A DNA stretch of 64,000 nt from positions 124,001 through 188,000 of the forward strand of contig JBEWZL010000066.1 in assembly GCA_045837725.1 (NCBI GenBank), written 5' to 3'. This document shows, one piece after another, positions 1-9,797 of the stretch. A program made the translations under genes and the position numbers. Position 1 is the first letter of the stretch, and each line of letters starts with the position of its first letter. This DNA comes from Vermamoeba vermiformis (taxonomy: Eukaryota; Tubulinea; Echinamoebida). Below the pieces are notes generated by a model. It saw nothing but the letters and a program-made list of their open reading frames with translations. It was not told where the DNA came from and did no database searches.

Positions 1-218
1 TCTGACATCAGAAATTTCACCAATTTTCTTTTGTGCGTTGTAACACAATGCTCTGCCTCGTTAATTTAGCTGCTATAATACATGCCATAAACGCAGATCG
101 ATCCTGCCCAAATGATTCGTATCCCTTGAAGCCGATTTTTAATTTTATTTTTCGTTTTGGCAACGTTGCCAAAATTAATGACCAAGCCACCATTTTAATC
201 TTCATTTGGCAATCCGAA

Positions 219-2409
219 ATGGAGCACAACAACAGTGAATTAAATAATTTTAATTACTTCGAGGCCATACCGGGCGAAGTCCAAGCCAAAATTTTCAATT
301 ATTTAACGTTGAAAGATCTCGTTGGAAGGTTAGCGAGGTAAGCTACAAAAATATTATTCAGGTATTATTTTTAATTATTCTAATTATTATGGTCGTAGAT
401 CTTCAAAACACGTGGCGAATATTATTCAAAATTCATTATCAATCCACGGCGGCCCACATAACTCACTAAACATCTTGGTTACTGGCCACCATGGCGCAGG
501 TAATAAAAGGCAAAATAATTATAGTAATATAAACATAAATGATTCGTTAATAAGATAAACAACAGATTCGTACGTTACAAAATTTTTTTTTAAATTAACA
601 CTTCATGTTAGGTAGTTCAACGCTATATACTAGACTTCAAGAAGAGCTTGGTATCAATTCGATGGTGAGAAATTTATCGGAATCGAACGAGATCGGATCT
701 ACCTACAAACCCGTTGACGATCGCCGGTGCCAGATCTCCGCAATTAAACTCGAAAATACTCGTGCGAATATATGGCATGGTTCAACTAAGGAAAATAGAG
801 TCAAAAGAATGTACCCTCATTGCGGTGCTGTAAGTAGATTCAGAATCTGGATGTGACCACACGTTTAGACTCTAACAGTTTTCTTATTTTGATCGATAAT
901 ATAGGCTCAATGTATCATTTATGTTGTATCATGCTCTGAAATAGCGACAAGAGGTGATAGTTTGCGTAACGATATTCGGTGCTATCACGCTCTGACCAGC
1001 GATGTTCAATGGATATTTGTCATCAACAAGATGGACCAAGTTCAATATAACGAGCAAGGTATGGCATTAGATGCCGGCTATTGATTATATTATAGTCTTA
1101 TACTTCGATCAGAGTACAACAAGTGTGTCGAAATTATCAAAAAGATAGCGGTGAAAGTGATCGGTGAACAACGCTTGGACAGACTTCATTTCATTCCGAT
1201 GTGCACAAATGATATGAAAATACGCGTAACAAGTGATAATAGCAATCAGAATATGACATGGAATTCGATGAACTTGTGGCGCGTGTTGAATCAAATCGCA
1301 TCCGAGAGTTGTTCTTCGCCTCTCAAAATGTTCAGAAAATTCAAAGCTACTATAATTAGAACGTACGGATGGGTACCAAATGTATCAGGAAAAGACGAGG
1401 GCTTTGTTATCGTTTATGTACTGGGTATGGAATTTCGTAGAAATATTTTTTGGATCCGGCGCTAATTGATTCGATAACGTAGAGGGCTGTATCTCCGTCG
1501 GGGATCATATTCAAATTATTCCAGACCTATTTGGTCCTTATATAGATCAGAGGTACAAATATGCCTCCGTTGAAGTAGTGGGGATCCAGTCGTACAATAC
1601 GAAAAAAACTATCGCCTTGCCCAAGTAAGACCCCTTTCCTCGTAATACATTTTACTAATGATATTATAAGCTCGTATGTCGGTCTTGCGATTAAAAAGCC
1701 GACAGCTCTAGTATACCATACGAAGATCAGGCCAACGCCAAAACCAGTACGCATCCAAACAAAATCGATTTACAGCTTAATTAATACTAATATTTTAATT
1801 TATTAGAAATATTCAATTGTTCATTACCCTGGTATTACACTCTCCAATGAGAAAAAACATGATATTATTTCCACAACCAATGGCGGTGGGATCCGCTTTA
1901 CGAAGCAGTTATCGTGCACGTTGGACATCAAACTGGACGCTATAAATGGCACGGCATGATCCACGAAGTAATATTCATAATCTTACATCAATTAACTTGC
2001 TTATAACCTTCCCTCTTTTTAGGGCTTTGACGCTGCGATCCACAGCATAGGAATTCGAGGAGGCATTAAAATACTTACAATTAGAAAGATCTACGATAAA
2101 AATGGTAATCCTCTAGACTTGGAAGTAGTCAAGAAGGAAAGAAATATGCTCGCGTTGAAAAGAGGCAAGTTTTTTATTTTTCATGAAAATTTAAGCCGAT
2201 CCAAAATTAACAAAATTAAATCAGGCGAAAAGGCGGATGTAACATTATACTCTATGGTTCCTTTGAACGTTACCATACGCGATAGCCCTCATTCTATTAA
2301 TGATGTTAACGGTCGCTTCGTCATCCAAACTCAAAACAACCACGTTGTTGCCGTAGGAGCAATTGTCAAAATACAAAACCCTTTGTTCGCTGATCAATCA
2401 AATAACTAA
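219..2409 (+). CDS. F-box protein fused to a degenerate eEF1A/HBS1-like GTPase
   Basis: The first exon encodes an F-box-like motif (AIPGEVQAKIFNYLTLKDL) right after the start at 219. The next exons give a translation-factor fold: a G1 region reading GHHGAGSST where eEF1A/HBS1 have GHxxxGKST, a retained G4 motif NKMD (about 1025-1036), then beta-barrel domain II (RGCISVGDHI-type) and a domain III ending NGRFVIQTQ...VVAVGAIVKI. The P-loop lysine is replaced by serine, and the DxPG (G3) region is unrecognisable (MYPHCG), so GTP hydrolysis is unlikely. About eight introns are needed. At 1807-1975 two frames compete: the frame entered from upstream hits TGA at 1957-1959, while another frame carries YEAVIVHVGHQ and joins well to domain III, so one junction there is unresolved or frameshifted. 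Likely a non-catalytic eEF1A-derived module carried by an SCF adaptor (inference). Confidence 0.6.
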
Positions 2410-2713
2410 AAGGTAAACGCCATAGTTTACTTTAAGGATTTGTTATCAACTCGGTACGTTGTCGGAAAAACAGCGCTGGCGAATTGTGAAATGCCGAGAA
2501 ATTTCGAGAGGTAAAAATATTTTTTTCTTTTGCGTTTTCGCGCTCTCTTTTTATATTTTTTTTTCTGTTTTTTTCGTGGCCCTCCGTTTAACTCTCTTAA
2601 AAAAATTACCCCTACAAGCCAAGCATCATTGCTAATGCCTTTTATTTGCTTTGGCATATAGTTTTGATTTCTTATTCGCTAAAAGTCAGGTAACTCACAA
2701 AAAGACGAATTGG

Positions 2714-2800
2714 TGAGTCAGCCACGTGATCGCCGGCCAATCATTTGCGGACCTGTCAATCTGACAACGCTGTCACGTGGCGAATAGAGATAAATAGCGG
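2714..2800 (+). promoter_or_regulatory. Promoter of the Cys-rich surface protein gene: E-boxes and TATA-like box
   Basis: The 449-base gap between the F-box/eEF1A-like gene and the next gene holds two CACGTG hexamers (2723-2728 and 2774-2779), TGTCA/TGACA half-sites between them, and GATAAATAGCGG at 2789-2800, about 60 bases before the ATG. A similar arrangement (CACGTG then CATAAATAGCCG) precedes the transporter gene at 8043. Function is inferred from position and similarity; nothing else was recognised in this gap, whose middle (2520-2600) is a T-rich tract. Confidence 0.4.
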
Positions 2801-2858
2801 TTGAGTTTCCGGTTGATTTATTGTAACCCACAAACCAAACAAAAGAGTCACATCCACA

Positions 2859-3642
2859 ATGCGCGCTCTCGTTTTCGTTATTCTTGCTGCTATTGCAGTG
2901 TCCGCCTACGCTGGCAAATGCGCCTACTTGGGCCAACAAGACTCCAAGGCTGTGGAGTAAGTCAAATTCCGTTTTTTCTTTCAACCGCATGCATCCAAGT
3001 CTTTTCTTGTTTTGTAACATTTTTTTCTTTAGCTCTCACACCACCTTGTGCCCACAATACGCCAGTGACAGCTGCTGCCCTGCCCAGTTCGTTGATTCTT
3101 CTTGCACTTCGTACGACGGCTGCAGACATTATCCTGGTAAGTGCTTAATCGACGTTTTTGTTTGACAGCGTTGCACCAATTCGCCTGGCGAATTGAAGCC
3201 AAAAAAAAACAAACCCCAAAATATCTTCGACTTTACACCTTTTACTGAAATACTATTTATAGACACTTGCGATTTCTTGCAAGGATTGGTTACCTGCGGT
3301 CAACGTTGCAAGCCCGATTTCTATACTAATTATGTGGATTCTACTACTGGCAAAACCCGCTTGTGCGAGCCCTTCTATAAGTCTTTGGAAGAAGCTTGCT
3401 TGCAAGTCAAAGTCTGCGACAGATACGGTAACCGCTCGATCGACTGCCGTCAAAGCTCAAACAGCGGCAGCTGCGAGCTCTACTACACTGACGCCGATAA
3501 TTTCTGGCAAAGCTTTGGTGGTGGTGCTTTTGTCTCTTCCACTGAAACCGACAAGTGTTTCTCCGCCGGATTCGCGGTTTTGCCTTCGTTCATTTTGGTC
3601 GCTGTTGCCTTGATCGCTGCTCTCGTCATACTAAGACTATGA
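2859..3642 (+). CDS. Secreted/GPI- or TM-anchored Cys-rich protein, folate-receptor-like
   Basis: Three exons (2859-2956, 3033-3136, 3264-3642) join in frame. The product begins with a clear signal peptide (MRALVFVILAAIAVSAYA), continues with a cysteine-rich ectodomain containing paired cysteines (DSCCPAQF, then CDFLQGLVTCGQRCKPDF and LCEPFYKSLEEAC), and ends in a hydrophobic stretch (PSFILVAVALIAALVIL) with almost no tail. That end fits a GPI-anchor signal or a terminal membrane anchor. Cysteine spacing recalls the folate receptor/Frizzled-like fold, but this is a pattern match by eye, not a profile hit. AATAAA lies at 3658-3663, just after the stop. Likely a cell-surface binding protein; ligand unknown. 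Confidence 0.65.
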
Positions 3643-3873
3643 ACTTCTAATAGGATAAATAAACAATTGATTAGTCCTAAATCTATGTTCTGTTTCTCGA
3701 TTTAAGAGTTTGCCGTATCTTTTTTCAATTCGCTTTTTCGCTTTCTGACCACAAAAAAAGTCTTTATGGTTTCAATTCGCCAATAACATATCAATGACTG
3801 TATGTATAAAGCGATAAATAGCGTTGCGTATTTACTTTGCTTTATACAAGACAACTCTTGCCCTTGATCCTTC

Positions 3874-5505
3874 CTAATCTTCATCTTGCACAACGAACGC
3901 AGATCCCGAACATCGAAGTCGCATGAGGATCTGCTCAGCAATATGTTTGAAGCTTGAAATACTCGTGCAGGTGATATGTTTGAATATTCTAAGCCATATC
4001 TCTATCGGAAATACGTTGGTAAAGTCGGATCTTGCGATCTGGATCAATGCTGTAATAGTGTTTATAATAACATCTGCTCGGGACTGCCTGTTTCTGACGA
4101 GTAAATTTTCTAGCTGGAGTCTTGTTTCTTTTGCAACAGACTCGTCCCATGTTACTGGCAAATAAAGTAACGAAGTGTTTTGTTCTAGGGCTTTAATAAA
4201 TGCAGCAGATCCGGCGGCATTAAGACGAGCTTCAATTTCAATACATCTTAAGCATTTGTTTGATGATATTGCGCTGGCTATATATTGAATGCTTTCTTCA
4301 TGTTCACAATTCAAATGTACGTAGTTCAACGTTTTGTTGATTTTGAGGGCTTCGGCGATATATTTGCAGCCTTCTAATCCGATCTTATTCTGATTCAAAT
4401 TTAAGTGTGAGAGCACTTTATTCCTCTTAAGTCCTGCGCTAATAAATTTGCAACCTTCAGCGGTGATGTTGGCTTGTTTCAGATCCAATTCTGTCAACGA
4501 TCGATTGTGCTCTAATAACGCTCCAATAGACGGTGAAATATCCTGTGTTAAATCATTCTCGCTAAATTGTATTCGAGTTACTGATTTATTGCGCTGCAAT
4601 CCGTTCAAAATTATTGAGATCCGCTCAGATCCAAATGCGTTGTAATTAATATTAATGTTGCTGATAGAACTATTAAATGTCAATGCGTCCGCAAATAATG
4701 TGCATTCTTCTATGGAAATTAATGGTTGCAAGGGTCTGTCCCAGTATTTTTTAAGCCGAATAGTCAGACGTGTCACGGATGTCGTTTCTTTCAATGCTTC
4801 AAAAACCGGAATTAAATCGTCGGGTACTACGTTATTAATTCTCTTTGTAATTTCAACATTAGCGATAAGATTTGCTTTGATAAATAGCGCTAATGACTTC
4901 ATTCTTTCCGTAGAAACTCGAAATTTTGGAAAGATGACCTTTGAAATGCACTTCTGCTCTTTAATAGCTTCAATTAATGCCCTCGCTTGTTCTTGAGTAT
5001 ATGATATTTTCGGTACTGATAATTCTTTCAACGAAGTATTATTTCGGAGCCCGTTGGTGAAACTGAAAAAACTATCGTTGTTGCAGATGTCGTCGTGCAA
5101 TTCTTTTAAATTTAGATCCTTCAGGTTACAATTTGGTAATAAATCTCCTATTAATTGAAGAATATTGCTGATTATTTTTGAATCATCGCATTTCATAAAC
5201 TGAAGCGATCGAACAGATGTGTTGATTTTCAATGCTCTAACCGTGTGTTCTAGCAAATCAATATCGCAATGTAAATTCAGCCAATGTAATGTTCTACCAT
5301 TGGCTAAAAGTTGTTCAAACTCTTCTAAATCCGCTTTACACAGCCGGAGTTTCCAGATGTTTCTTCTTCGATCTTGGACTGCCCTCACAGATGGCAAGGA
5401 ATCTTCCTTACAAAGGAAAACCAATACCCTTCCCTTTTGTAGGATGGCGTCCAAAGATTGTTGGGGTGGGGGTATTTTACTTGGAGAAGGATCTTGGGCT
5501 TCCAT
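3874..5505 (-). CDS. Intronless leucine-rich repeat protein with C-terminal F-box
   Basis: A single uninterrupted frame of 543 residues, unusual in this intron-rich window. From about residue 60 to 460 it carries ribonuclease-inhibitor-type LRRs, with repeating units such as NRSLTELDLKQANITAEGC, NKVLSHLNLNQNKIGLEGC and NKTLNYVHLN. Near the C-terminus the segment FPIEIWLRIFKHI matches the start of an F-box helix, so the adaptor motif follows the substrate-binding LRRs rather than preceding them as in typical FBXL proteins. A possible role is an SCF substrate receptor; the alternative is a RanGAP/NLR-type LRR scaffold with a chance F-box resemblance. The gene is head-to-head with the small membrane protein at 5726 (220 bases between ATGs) and convergent with the Cys-rich gene at 2859. 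Lack of introns may indicate a retrocopy. Confidence 0.75.
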   Translation of the reverse strand: MEAQDPSPSKIPPPQQSLDAILQKGRVLVFLCKEDSLPSVRAVQDRRRNIWKLRLCKADLEEFEQLLANGRTLHWLNLHCDIDLLEHTVRALKINTSVRSLQFMKCDDSKIISNILQLIGDLLPNCNLKDLNLKELHDDICNNDSFFSFTNGLRNNTSLKELSVPKISYTQEQARALIEAIKEQKCISKVIFPKFRVSTERMKSLALFIKANLIANVEITKRINNVVPDDLIPVFEALKETTSVTRLTIRLKKYWDRPLQPLISIEECTLFADALTFNSSISNININYNAFGSERISIILNGLQRNKSVTRIQFSENDLTQDISPSIGALLEHNRSLTELDLKQANITAEGCKFISAGLKRNKVLSHLNLNQNKIGLEGCKYIAEALKINKTLNYVHLNCEHEESIQYIASAISSNKCLRCIEIEARLNAAGSAAFIKALEQNTSLLYLPVTWDESVAKETRLQLENLLVRNRQSRADVIINTITALIQIARSDFTNVFPIEIWLRIFKHITCTSISSFKHIAEQILMRLRCSGSAFVVQDED

Positions 5506-5725
5506 TTATTTGCTACTAAGGAATAAAATCGCCCTAATTAGTCCTCTATTTTTAATGTCGCGACCTCTAAGAAATTAATTTGACGTACGCAGCTGTGTTC
5601 GATCTGCAGGGCTAGGAAAGAAAATGGAACAAAAATTTGCGAGCGGGAAAAAAAGCCAGATCAACCAAAATTAGCAAGACTTGTCCAAAATATACACATC
5701 GCAACAATAGGCGTTAAAGGGATAG

Positions 5726-6140
5726 ATGGGACGAGGAGGAAAGAGCCAAGCAGCAGCTGGCGTTCGAATTGAATTAGGAGGAGCTTGCCGTAGCATTATA
5801 TTACTCGCGATTGGATTTGTTGTTCTATTAACAGGCATTATACTCATCGGAGTGGCTTATGGGCAGGTGCCTCCTAACGCAGGTAAAGACCATTTTAAAA
5901 AATAAAAAAATTCTTAAATTAAGTTTGCTTTACTTTACGATGTATAAATTTCATCTTAACGATCGTATTTTGACAATTTATTATTTATTAAAATCAAAAA
6001 ATAATGAAATTTTAACCGCCAGAGCTTTAATAGGCTCGCTGGTAATCGCAGGAGCAGTCCTATTATCAGTAGGAAGTGTTATAATTATTATTGGTGGTAT
6101 TTTATTAAGGATGCAATTCCAAGATGGACGACGGAGGTAA
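5726..6140 (+). CDS. Small two-TM membrane protein
   Basis: Two exons (5726-5882 and 6034-6140) give an 87-residue protein. The join is fixed by frame: using the AG at 6032-6033 keeps the frame open, while the earlier AG at 6021-6022 leads at once to a stop. The product has a Gly/Ala-rich N-terminus, a first membrane segment (SIILLAIGFVVLLTGIILIG), a short loop (GQVPPNAG), a second segment (LVIAGAVLLSVGSVIIIIGG) and a basic tail ending GRRR. The size and two-helix plan recall small endomembrane proteins such as TMEM230-like proteins, but I do not recognise the family with certainty. Confidence 0.6.
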
Positions 6141-6423
6141 CCGATCTGTCCGGGTAGTGTAGTTTAGAACATTAACTCGCTGAACATTTGTAACCAATTT
6201 GTAAATATTGTAAGTAAAGTTTCTTGGAATATCTCTAAACGATAAGGGTACCTTTGTGGAGCGGCAAACAGAGATTTACTAGTAAGATTAAAAACGCATC
6301 AGATCACGGTGAAATTTCAAGAACGACGCATTATGATTTGGTAGAGCGATTTAGTAGAGCTTACGTAAGCTAAAAATAAACATCATTTATAGTCTTGAGA
6401 CTAACAGTACCCATCATTAAGAC

Positions 6424-7774
6424 TTATTTCTTAAGGACGTTGATTGGGATTTTGAAGTATGACACGCCGTTCGTGTCAGGATCTGGAAGACGACCAGCGT
6501 TCACATTAGCCTAATAATATTATATAAGTATACTAACCGGCATCTATAATCATAACTTACTTGAATTGAAGGTAAAATCAAGTTTGGCGCGGATAATTTC
6601 TCATCACGAGTGGTTCTCAGGCTAACAAACGTTTCTTCGCTAGTGCCGAGCTTGACGTGAATATTTTCAGCTTTTTCTTTGCCAACTAATATATTCGCAT
6701 TAGTTATAGTGACTATAAATACATCGACGCGCAACTAAATTGGATTCATGAATTGGATCACGTACCGGTTGTTTCGCATTGAGCTTCGCGGCCAGAAGGA
6801 GGATAATCATGGCCTAATATTCATGTAAATACTATGTGATATGTAACAAAATAAATAAGACGTACCAACGAACAGTCTGGTATCGTCGGGCAAGCTGAAG
6901 ATCTTTTGAGTAATGGATTTGTACAAAGTCACGGCAGATCCACCAGGGAAATCGCAACGAGCGGTACCAAAATCAGGCTACATAATAAGCATATATCAGA
7001 CACGTTGAAAAAGGCTTCATTAATTGAATTTCAAGGGTTCATGAAAAGATCCTTACCATGAAAATCGTATCGCCAGTGAATACGCAATCGCCAATGACGT
7101 AACATAAGCAACTAGGTGTCTTTAATCATATATTAATAACCATTAGAATATTAGAGGCCCCGTAATAATATATTAATATCTATTTATATATTAGAGGCGG
7201 AAAGTACTTACGTGGCCAGGAGTATGCAAGATCCTGCCTTTAATAGTTCCCACTGAAAATTCATCGCCGTCTTTGAACAAATGATCAAATTGCGAGCCAT
7301 CAGTGCGCAAATTAGCCATATTAAAGATGGTCTTGAAGTTTGATTGGACGACAGTAATATCAGATCCAATTGCAATTTTACCACCCATCTTCTCGCGAAT
7401 ATAAGGCGCGGCTATAGTAATATATTATTATATGGTGATTTTTGTATTTTAAAATAGCCAGAGATTAGCAATTTCAGCTTGTTTAATGAAAGGTCACAAT
7501 TGATTTCAAAAATCAATTTTAAAAATTCAAAATAATTACCTGAGATGTGGTCTGCATGCGCGTGCGTCTCCAATATCCATTCTACACTAAGACCTCGTTC
7601 TTGGACGTACTTGATGATCGAATCCGCAAACTCCGTCGAAGTTGTGGCGGAATTGGCTTTGTAAATCATAACTGAGTCGATGATCGCGCACTTCTTGCTG
7701 GCCTCATCTTCGACGACAAAGGACCACGTGTTGGTACTCGTTTCAAAGAAAGACTTGACTACAGGCTTGCTCAT
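6424..7774 (-). CDS. ETHE1: Persulfide dioxygenase, ETHE1-like
   Basis: A metallo-beta-lactamase-fold enzyme that oxidises glutathione persulfide to sulfite in mitochondrial hydrogen sulfide breakdown. It reads from ATG at 7772-7774 through about eight exons to a stop at 6424-6426. Visible motifs: the THAHADHISG metal-binding motif, a downstream HTPGH motif, CVFTGDTIF supplying a bridging aspartate, and FVGHDYPPSGRE with a further histidine. The C-terminal part (KAENIHVKLGTSEETFV, NLILPSIQVNAGRLPDPDTNG) follows the ETHE1 family closely to its usual end, so length is about normal. No obvious long mitochondrial presequence is seen. It is divergently paired with a YeeE/YedE transporter over a 268-base shared promoter, a pairing also known in bacterial sulfide-detoxification clusters. 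Confidence 0.92.
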
Positions 7775-8042
7775 CTGTTCTGTTGTATCAGAATTTTTCC
7801 TGTTTAAAAAAAATTGAAGGATTGACGCTTATAAGTACTATTGCTATCGGAGTAGGAGTTAATGGCGTCTAGAAGCGTCCAAAGATAATATTATCAAACT
7901 CCGGCGTTCTATAAAAGGAAAGTCACGTGGAGCAATCGTCAGGAGTTTTGTGATTGCGCGGTAATACACAACTCCGACATAAATAGCCGCAACAAATATG
8001 TTTTGTTATTAATTCAATCACTTACAAACGAACACAACAAAA
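7775..8042. promoter_or_regulatory. Shared divergent promoter of ETHE1 and the YeeE/YedE gene
   Basis: The 268 bases between the two ATGs contain TATAAAAGG near 7910, a CACGTG E-box at 7924-7929, and CATAAATAGCCG at 7978-7989, about 55 bases before the + strand ATG. The last two resemble the pair found before the gene at 2859. Because both genes handle reduced sulfur, joint control from this region is plausible (inference). Confidence 0.45.
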
Positions 8043-9525
8043 ATGCAATGCGAAATTAAGCCTCACGTGCCGCATCAGCACTCCGTTGCCGAAACTATTA
8101 CCAAGTCGCTTATTTCGGCGGCAATAGGCACTGTATTTGGCTTTGCGCTTAATCGAGGGTTGGTGTATCACCCCGTCGTTATTCGCGAGCAATTTATCGG
8201 CCAGAACTTTACTATGATGAAAATGTTTTTGTCGGCCGTAACCAGCAGTTTAATAGTGAATTCAATTATGTCTATCATCCCTCATTTCAAGAACAATTTT
8301 GAAAAATCAAGAGAAAAATACTACAAAGGTAAGCAATTATTTTGAAAATATAATCGCCAATAAAGCTAATTTAAATTCTATTCAGGTCCTTTACCAGCAA
8401 AACAAATTTTGATAGGCGCAGGGCTGCTTGGCGTTGGCATGGCAGTCTCCGGAGCATGCCCCGGAACGGTAAGTGTCTCGGAGGTTTCCGAATGAAAAGA
8501 TTTCTAGATGCGTTCATGAATAGGATCTTACGTGTATTATACGATAGGTGGCCGCACAGATGGGCGCCGGAGTTCCTGAATCAATATTCACCATGATTGG
8601 CTCGTTGCTCGGAGGAACAATTTTCATGTTGTCTGAAAGTGCTTTGGACAGTCCTAAGAAAGCAGATCCAACGTAAGTAATGCATTTAAGCACGATAACA
8701 AACACGTTTGTATCAATTTGAGCGCAATTCCTTCCAAAGCAAAGTCACGAAGGCAAATCCACCAACATTATTGAGTTTGCTACGTTTACTTACTCTTGTT
8801 TGGTTTTAGTGCTACATTAGAAAAGAGATGGAAACTACCTTATGCCGCCGTAGCATTGCCTCTATCGGCCGCTCTTGGAGCATTTGTTTACGTGCTGGAG
8901 AAGATCCGACCATGGACAACCGAAAATCAAGTTGCTTTGACCGCTGTGGGAATGGCAAGTCATTGATATAGCTCTTAGTATATATGATAGCCACAATACT
9001 AACATAATCGCTCTTTTACAGGCTGCTGGTACTCCTTTCAGTTTTTCAAATCTGATCTGGCCTCCTTATGTCGCTGGTGCTCTTATTGGCTTGCTTCAAT
9101 TGTTCAACGTGCAGCTCTTAACGCATAACATCGGTTGCTCGAGCTCATACATGACTGTCTTGGCTCAAGGCGCTTACAACTTGTTGCCGGAGAGCCTCCA
9201 CAAGCACATCCACCTTGCCTTGCAAAAGAGATCTGGTCTTAGTAACTTGATGCAACCGACATTTGTGGCTGGTGCAATTTTGGGCAGCTACTTCGCTGGC
9301 AGCGCCGTCCACATCACTTCCTCGCTCTTTTCAAGCCCGCTCCGATCTTTCCTTGGCGGATCTCTTTTGCTTTTTGGTGCTCGCGTAGCTAACGGTTGCA
9401 CGTCAGGTCATGGTATTTCTGGCTTTTCAAACTTGAGCTGGAGATCTTTCCTAGCCGTTGGAGGAATGTTTGCTGGAGCTTTTGTTGCTGGCCTTAGTCT
9501 GAAGGCCGCAGGATTATTCCATTAA
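8043..9525 (+). CDS. YeeE/YedE-family sulfur transporter (two-module)
   Basis: A polytopic membrane protein of the sulphur-transport (YeeE/YedE, TsuA) family, whose bacterial members move thiosulfate or other reduced sulfur. Exons starting at 8043 join in frame and give repeated Gly/Ala-rich membrane helices. Two family signatures are present: SGACPGTVAAQMGAG in the first half and ANGCTSGHGISGFSNLSWR in the second, the Cys-containing motifs of the two half-repeats. Bacterial relatives are often two separate half-size proteins; here both modules are in one chain. One intron (8955-9021) appears to use a GC-AG boundary (ATG|GCAAGT). Its 5' neighbour is divergent ETHE1, supporting a shared role in sulfide/persulfide handling. 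An AATAAA signal follows shortly after the TAA. Confidence 0.9.
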
Positions 9526-9797
9526 TTTTTTTTGCTAATAATGTAAATAAATATACGTGGTAATTAATAATATTAATGCAGCTGGTTTGTTATTCCCGTT
9601 CAAAAAATCGCCATATGTCAAATCCGACTACAACCATTGAAGTACTTTGACCGACATTCTTTCTGTGGTTGGTTACGGTATTAGGTTCAATAATAATTAT
9701 GATAATTGCGTTGAATATCAAAGATTCTGGTGTGTTGTTATTAATACTTTCGCAGCAGAAATTTTATTTTTAAATTCACTTTTTGAAAGGCGCAACC

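Noticed and set aside
33-218. Upstream ATG extending the F-box/eEF1A-like protein
   Set aside because: The extension has no domain or signal-peptide features, and the F-box begins just after the ATG at 219, so the later start is preferred.
2427-2657. Lys/Arg-rich minus-strand frame
   Set aside because: Low-complexity translation of a T-rich intergenic tract; no splice or domain support.
4448-4996. Open + strand frames over the LRR gene
   Set aside because: Antisense shadows of a long, clearly coding minus-strand frame.
6141-6423. Possible tRNA or small RNA
   Set aside because: No cloverleaf, A/B box pair or conserved GGTTCRA segment could be found on either strand.
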